Assembly: GCF_010122465.1 (NCBI RefSeq)
Contig: NZ_WLZY01000005.1
Coordinates: forward strand, 366,901 to 430,900
Direction of reading: 5' to 3'
Length of the DNA: 64,000 nucleotides
Origin: Phytoactinopolyspora mesophila
Lineage (GTDB): Bacteria; Actinomycetota; Actinomycetes; Jiangellales; Jiangellaceae
This document shows, piece by piece, positions 60,920 to 64,000 of this stretch. Within the stretch, counting starts at the first letter, position 1. Every line of letters starts with the position of its first letter. The notes beneath the pieces are model-generated. The model made no database searches. It was not told where the DNA came from and saw only the letters and a list, made by a program, of their open reading frames with translations. The position numbers and the translations under genes are program-made.

Positions 60920-61019
60920 TTGTTCAGACAACATATCATAGTGAGTTGATTCGCCAGGGCTCATGGGGATGACCTGTCTATACAAACTATTGGCCGGTTG
61001 AACATACAAATCTGTTGTA
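60920..61019. promoter_or_regulatory. Operator cluster between GntR and IMPase-family genes
   Basis: TTGT-TCAG-ACAA (60920-60931), GTCTATACAA (60976-60985) and TACAA-ATCTG-TTGTA (61005-61019). The arms share TTGT/ACAA, and the middle one resembles HutC/UTRA sites (GTNTATAC type). The 217-bp region is notably AT-rich. Probable binding region for the GntR-UTRA protein. Confidence 0.6.
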
Positions 61020-61067
61020 ACGCGGGTGGCGACGGCTATGCCTGGTGCCACGACAAAGGAGATGCTC

Positions 61068-61898
61068 GTGACTGAACTTCGTGACCTATCACGCCGGCTG
61101 AGCGAGGTAGCCGGACAAGCGGCTCAAACCGTCGGTGATCAGCTGCGCACCGCTTTCCGGCAAGCGATGGAGGTCGACTACAAGCGGGACAACCACGATC
61201 TCGTCACGAGATACGACCGTCTCGCCGAGGACCGGATCCGGGAGGCAATCCTCGAACAGGTGCCGGACAGCGTCGTCGTGGGAGAGGAGCGCGGCGCCGA
61301 AGGGAGTGGTGACGTGCGATGGTACGTCGACCCGATCGACGGCACCGCGAATTTCGTCTCCGGGTTCGCCTTCTTCTGCACGTCGATCGGGGCGGTAGTC
61401 GACGATCGTGTGGTGGCCGGGGCGGTGTTCGATCCGATCGCGAACAACCTCTTCGCCGCCGATCTCACCGGCGCATATTGCAATGGTGAGAAGATCATCT
61501 CCACGGGCACGGCCGATGAATCCCATGCTGTGCTGATCACCAGCTATCCCACGGCGCGTGATCTCGATCGTGATGGTCCGGTGTCTCTCGAGCGCCTCGG
61601 CGAGCTGATCGACACATATAGCTCGTTGCGCCGTCCGGGCAGTGCTGCGTTGACGCTGTCTCACGTCGCGGCCGGATGGGTGGACGCCGCCTTCGGCACC
61701 ACGGTGAACCCCTGGGACGTGAGTGCCGGCATACTCCTGGTCGAGCAGGCCGGTGGACTCTATCGGCCGTTGGGCGCGGATCAGGCAACGCCCGCCTGGG
61801 CGGCGCCGGCGTACGTCGCGAGCACCGGTTCCCTGGAGCCGAAGGTCCTGGACCGGATCGTCACGGCGTTCGAGCAAGGATTGCCGCCTCAGGGTTGA
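61068..61898 (+). CDS. Inositol-monophosphatase-family phosphatase
   Basis: A 276-residue cytoplasmic Mg-dependent phosphatase. Metal sites are GEE (residues 72-74), DPIDGT (88-93) and WDVSAG (Trp216-Asp217). The family dephosphorylates inositol monophosphate, histidinol phosphate, fructose bisphosphate or 3'-phosphoadenosine phosphate. Its position in this locus suggests inositol monophosphate or another final phosphate ester. AAAGGAG lies six bases before the GTG at 61068; an ATG two codons upstream overlaps the site. Confidence 0.9.
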   Translation: MTELRDLSRRLSEVAGQAAQTVGDQLRTAFRQAMEVDYKRDNHDLVTRYDRLAEDRIREAILEQVPDSVVVGEERGAEGSGDVRWYVDPIDGTANFVSGFAFFCTSIGAVVDDRVVAGAVFDPIANNLFAADLTGAYCNGEKIISTGTADESHAVLITSYPTARDLDRDGPVSLERLGELIDTYSSLRRPGSAALTLSHVAAGWVDAAFGTTVNPWDVSAGILLVEQAGGLYRPLGADQATPAWAAPAYVASTGSLEPKVLDRIVTAFEQGLPPQG

Positions 61899-62241
61899 GA
61901 CCGCGGCTGGGGCGCGTACCCTCATGCGGGCGGACCGTGTTCACCGTGCGTGCGGCTTGCCGGGGCCGATGTTCGTGGCGAGGCCCCGTGGGCAGCAACG
62001 TTGTGGAGTCACGCATGAGCAGACTCCTGATCGCGGAGGAAGCAAACTCGGCGGCGAGCGTTTCGTCACGGTTCGCGGGAACGGCTACCGCGGGTCCGGT
62101 GCCGAGCTCCAACGCCGTGATGGCGCCGATCGCAATCCACTTCCACCACCTGGGTCAACCAGGCAGCGAGGAGCTAGCGCGGGCGACATGTGCGGACGAC
62201 CTCGGCGGGAGCGACGGCGAGGCGGAAGGCAGGATGGTGCC
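61899..62241. other. Gap before the DUF885 gene
   Basis: A 343-bp stretch. A 76-residue frame (62015-62245) ends in an ATGA overlap with the next gene but has no ribosome-binding site or recognisable domain, so I do not call it. No operator or hairpin stands out. Confidence 0.4.
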
Positions 62242-63948
62242 ATGACTGCCGACCAGAGCACCGGGCCCTCCGACACTCTTCGCAAGATCGCCGACGACTA
62301 TTGGGAGGGCGTGCTCGAAGCCGGTCCCATCTATGCGTCGTTCCTTGGTGAGCACCGCTTCGACGACCGTGCGGACGACCTCTCCGCCGAAGCTGAACAA
62401 GAGAAGCGCCGGCGCTGGTCCAAGTTGCGCGAGCGCGTCGCCGCGGTCGACGAAGCCGATCTCGGCGAGACCGACACGGTCACGCGTGACCTGTTGCTCG
62501 GCGAACTGGACGAAGGTATTCGGGGCATCGACCTGCGCTTGACCGAGCTGACCTGGGATCAGATGCAGGGGGCGCACGCCGAGCTCCTGATCGGTGGTGG
62601 GCAGCTCCAGGCGCCGGAGCCGGAATTCGCCCGGATGGCGGTGACCCGGATCAGCGGCATGGCCCGGATGCTCGATCAAGCCGCGCAGCGGTATCGCGAA
62701 GGTGTGGCGGCCGGACGCACGCCGGCTCGGATCAACGTCTCTCGATCTCGCAACCAGGTGGAGAACTATCTGGAGTCGGCGCTAGACCAAGATCCGTTCG
62801 TGAACATCAAAGGACCTGGCGGCTGGGAAGGCGAGCAGGCCTGGCGGGCTGAACTCGCCTCGAAGGTGCAGGACGTCCTGAGGCCCGCCTTCGCCCGGTT
62901 ACGCGACACGTTCGCCGACGAACTCGAGCCGATCGCCCGCCCGGACGAGCGACCCGGGCTGGCACACCTTCCGGACGGCGAGGAGCTCTACCATGCGCTG
63001 ATCCAGCAGCACACCGGCCTCCAGTTCTCGGCTGACGAGTTGCACGAGATCGGTTTGGAGCAAGTCACCCGATCACTGCGCGACGAGTTCGCCGAGGTCG
63101 GGGCCCGCGCATTCGGTATCACGGATGTGCCGGAGATCTTCGACCGGCTCCTCAATGACAAGAGCCTGCGTTATCGCTCGGCCGAGGAGATCCTCGAGCA
63201 CGCGCGCCGATGCCTGGACAAAGGCACCGCGGCGATGGGGGGCTGGTTCGGTCTCTTGCCGAAAGCCTCGTGCGAGCTCGTGCCGGTGCCGGACTACCTG
63301 GCCGCGGATGTCCCGCCCGCCTACTACATGCCTCCCGCTGCTGACGGCAGCCGGCCGGGCAGCTATTACGTGAACCTGAACGAGCCGGCCGACCGGGGCC
63401 GGCACCAGACGGCGTCCATCGCGTACCACGAATCCATCCCCGGGCATCATCTGCAGATCGCCATCGCCACCGAGCGTACCGACCTGCCGGCCTTTCGCCG
63501 GCTGTCGTTGGGGCACAACGCCTACATCGAGGGCTGGGGTCTCTACGCGGAGCGGCTCGCCGAAGACATGGGCCTCTACGACGACGACCTCGATCGGCTG
63601 GGGATGCTGGCGTCGGACGCATGGCGGGCCTGCCGGCTCGTCGTCGATACCGGCCTGCATGCGCGCGGGTGGACGCGGCAGCAAGCGATCGACTTCCTGG
63701 CCGAGTACGCTCCGATCGACCTCGACACCATCACGGTGGAAGTCGACCGTTACATCGGCATGCCGGGCCAGGCGCTTTCCTACAAGGTGGGTCAGCGCGA
63801 GATCCTCGAACTGCGGGCTCAGGCGCAGGCGGCTTTGGGTGGGCGGTTCGATTTCAAGGGCTTCCACGACGTGGTGTTGGGCGCGGCCACCGTCAGTCTG
63901 CCGGTGCTGCGCCGGCGGGTCGGCAGTTGGATCGCTGAACTGAGCTAG
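62242..63948 (+). CDS. DUF885-family metallopeptidase-like protein
   Basis: A 568-residue cytoplasmic protein with no signal peptide. The family's zinc motif is HESIPGHH (residues 396-403), and the second block is YIEGWGLYAERLAEDMG. DUF885 proteins are predicted M3-like or carboxypeptidase-like metalloenzymes; few are characterised. The ATG at 62242 follows AAGGCAGG. It lies outside the phosphate-ester operon in function and has no partner in the remaining 52 bases. Confidence 0.92.
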   Translation: MTADQSTGPSDTLRKIADDYWEGVLEAGPIYASFLGEHRFDDRADDLSAEAEQEKRRRWSKLRERVAAVDEADLGETDTVTRDLLLGELDEGIRGIDLRLTELTWDQMQGAHAELLIGGGQLQAPEPEFARMAVTRISGMARMLDQAAQRYREGVAAGRTPARINVSRSRNQVENYLESALDQDPFVNIKGPGGWEGEQAWRAELASKVQDVLRPAFARLRDTFADELEPIARPDERPGLAHLPDGEELYHALIQQHTGLQFSADELHEIGLEQVTRSLRDEFAEVGARAFGITDVPEIFDRLLNDKSLRYRSAEEILEHARRCLDKGTAAMGGWFGLLPKASCELVPVPDYLAADVPPAYYMPPAADGSRPGSYYVNLNEPADRGRHQTASIAYHESIPGHHLQIAIATERTDLPAFRRLSLGHNAYIEGWGLYAERLAEDMGLYDDDLDRLGMLASDAWRACRLVVDTGLHARGWTRQQAIDFLAEYAPIDLDTITVEVDRYIGMPGQALSYKVGQREILELRAQAQAALGGRFDFKGFHDVVLGAATVSLPVLRRRVGSWIAELS

Positions 63949-64000
63949 CCGCTTCCGTACTCCTCAGCCTTTCCCCATCCCTCAGCCCGCTCCTACCCTT

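Noticed and set aside
62015-62245. A 76-residue frame with an ATGA overlap into the DUF885 gene
   Set aside because: No ribosome-binding site and no recognisable motif; the overlap alone could be chance.

Overview
The window is high-GC DNA (roughly two-thirds G+C by eye) with GTG and TTG starts, 1-8 base gene overlaps, tripartite lipoprotein boxes, a SARP/AfsR-type regulator fragment, large subtilisin-like proteases, an IdeR-like iron box and a DUF222/HNH gene. This is a typical Actinomycetes chromosome; a soil or plant-associated lineage such as Jiangellales would fit, but that placement is inference. I see no rRNA, tRNA, CRISPR array, insertion sequence or prophage, so this looks like ordinary chromosome with several accessory operons.

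Layout: (1) 1-7805: the end of a SARP/AfsR-type ATPase-TPR regulator; a sugar ABC importer operon (binding lipoprotein and two permeases, no ATPase); a secreted streptogrisin-like protease facing a TrmB/LuxR-type regulator. (2) 7845-15498: two divergent giant secreted subtilisin-like proteases sharing a 436-bp promoter region with four palindromes. (3) 15615-26586: XRE-cupin regulator facing AzlCD with three matching operators; a HelD-like RNA polymerase-associated helicase; a LysR regulator facing a GNAT-MFS operon across only 32 bp; a small HTH protein plus a beta-lactamase-fold serine hydrolase behind twin perfect palindromes; a DUF222-HNH gene behind an SOS-like box. (4) 26631-32102: ferric-siderophore importer (ATPase, two permeases, two paralogous binding lipoproteins) behind an iron box. 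(5) 32157-41493: a 14-bp tandem array, a DNA methyltransferase-repair gene, a DHA2 exporter with REP-like palindromes at its end, an S9 peptidase, the operon bioY / acyl-CoA ligase / thiolase / ecfT, and a MOSC protein. (6) 41554-53087: formaldehyde dehydrogenase, Eis-like acetyltransferase, NUDIX, CPBP protease, an operon of DUF3100 membrane protein, small membrane partner, beta-hydroxyacid dehydrogenase and aldehyde dehydrogenase behind a LysR gene, a GNAT, and two overlapping exported-protein genes. (7) 53410-61898: an AfuABC/FbpABC-type ABC importer, a HAD phosphatase, a secreted MINPP-type histidine phosphatase, a GntR/UTRA regulator and an inositol-monophosphatase-family enzyme. (8) A DUF885 metallopeptidase-like gene closes the window.

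The most interesting locus is region 7. The gene set reads as a self-contained system that strips phosphate from inositol polyphosphates or similar organic phosphates outside the cell, imports a phosphorylated product, and finishes dephosphorylation inside. The operon at 36849-40691 is the second: a biotin-type ECF S-component linked to an acyl-CoA ligase and a thiolase, a grouping also found in Bacillus (yhfU-yhfT-yhfS), here with an EcfT but no ATPase gene in the window.
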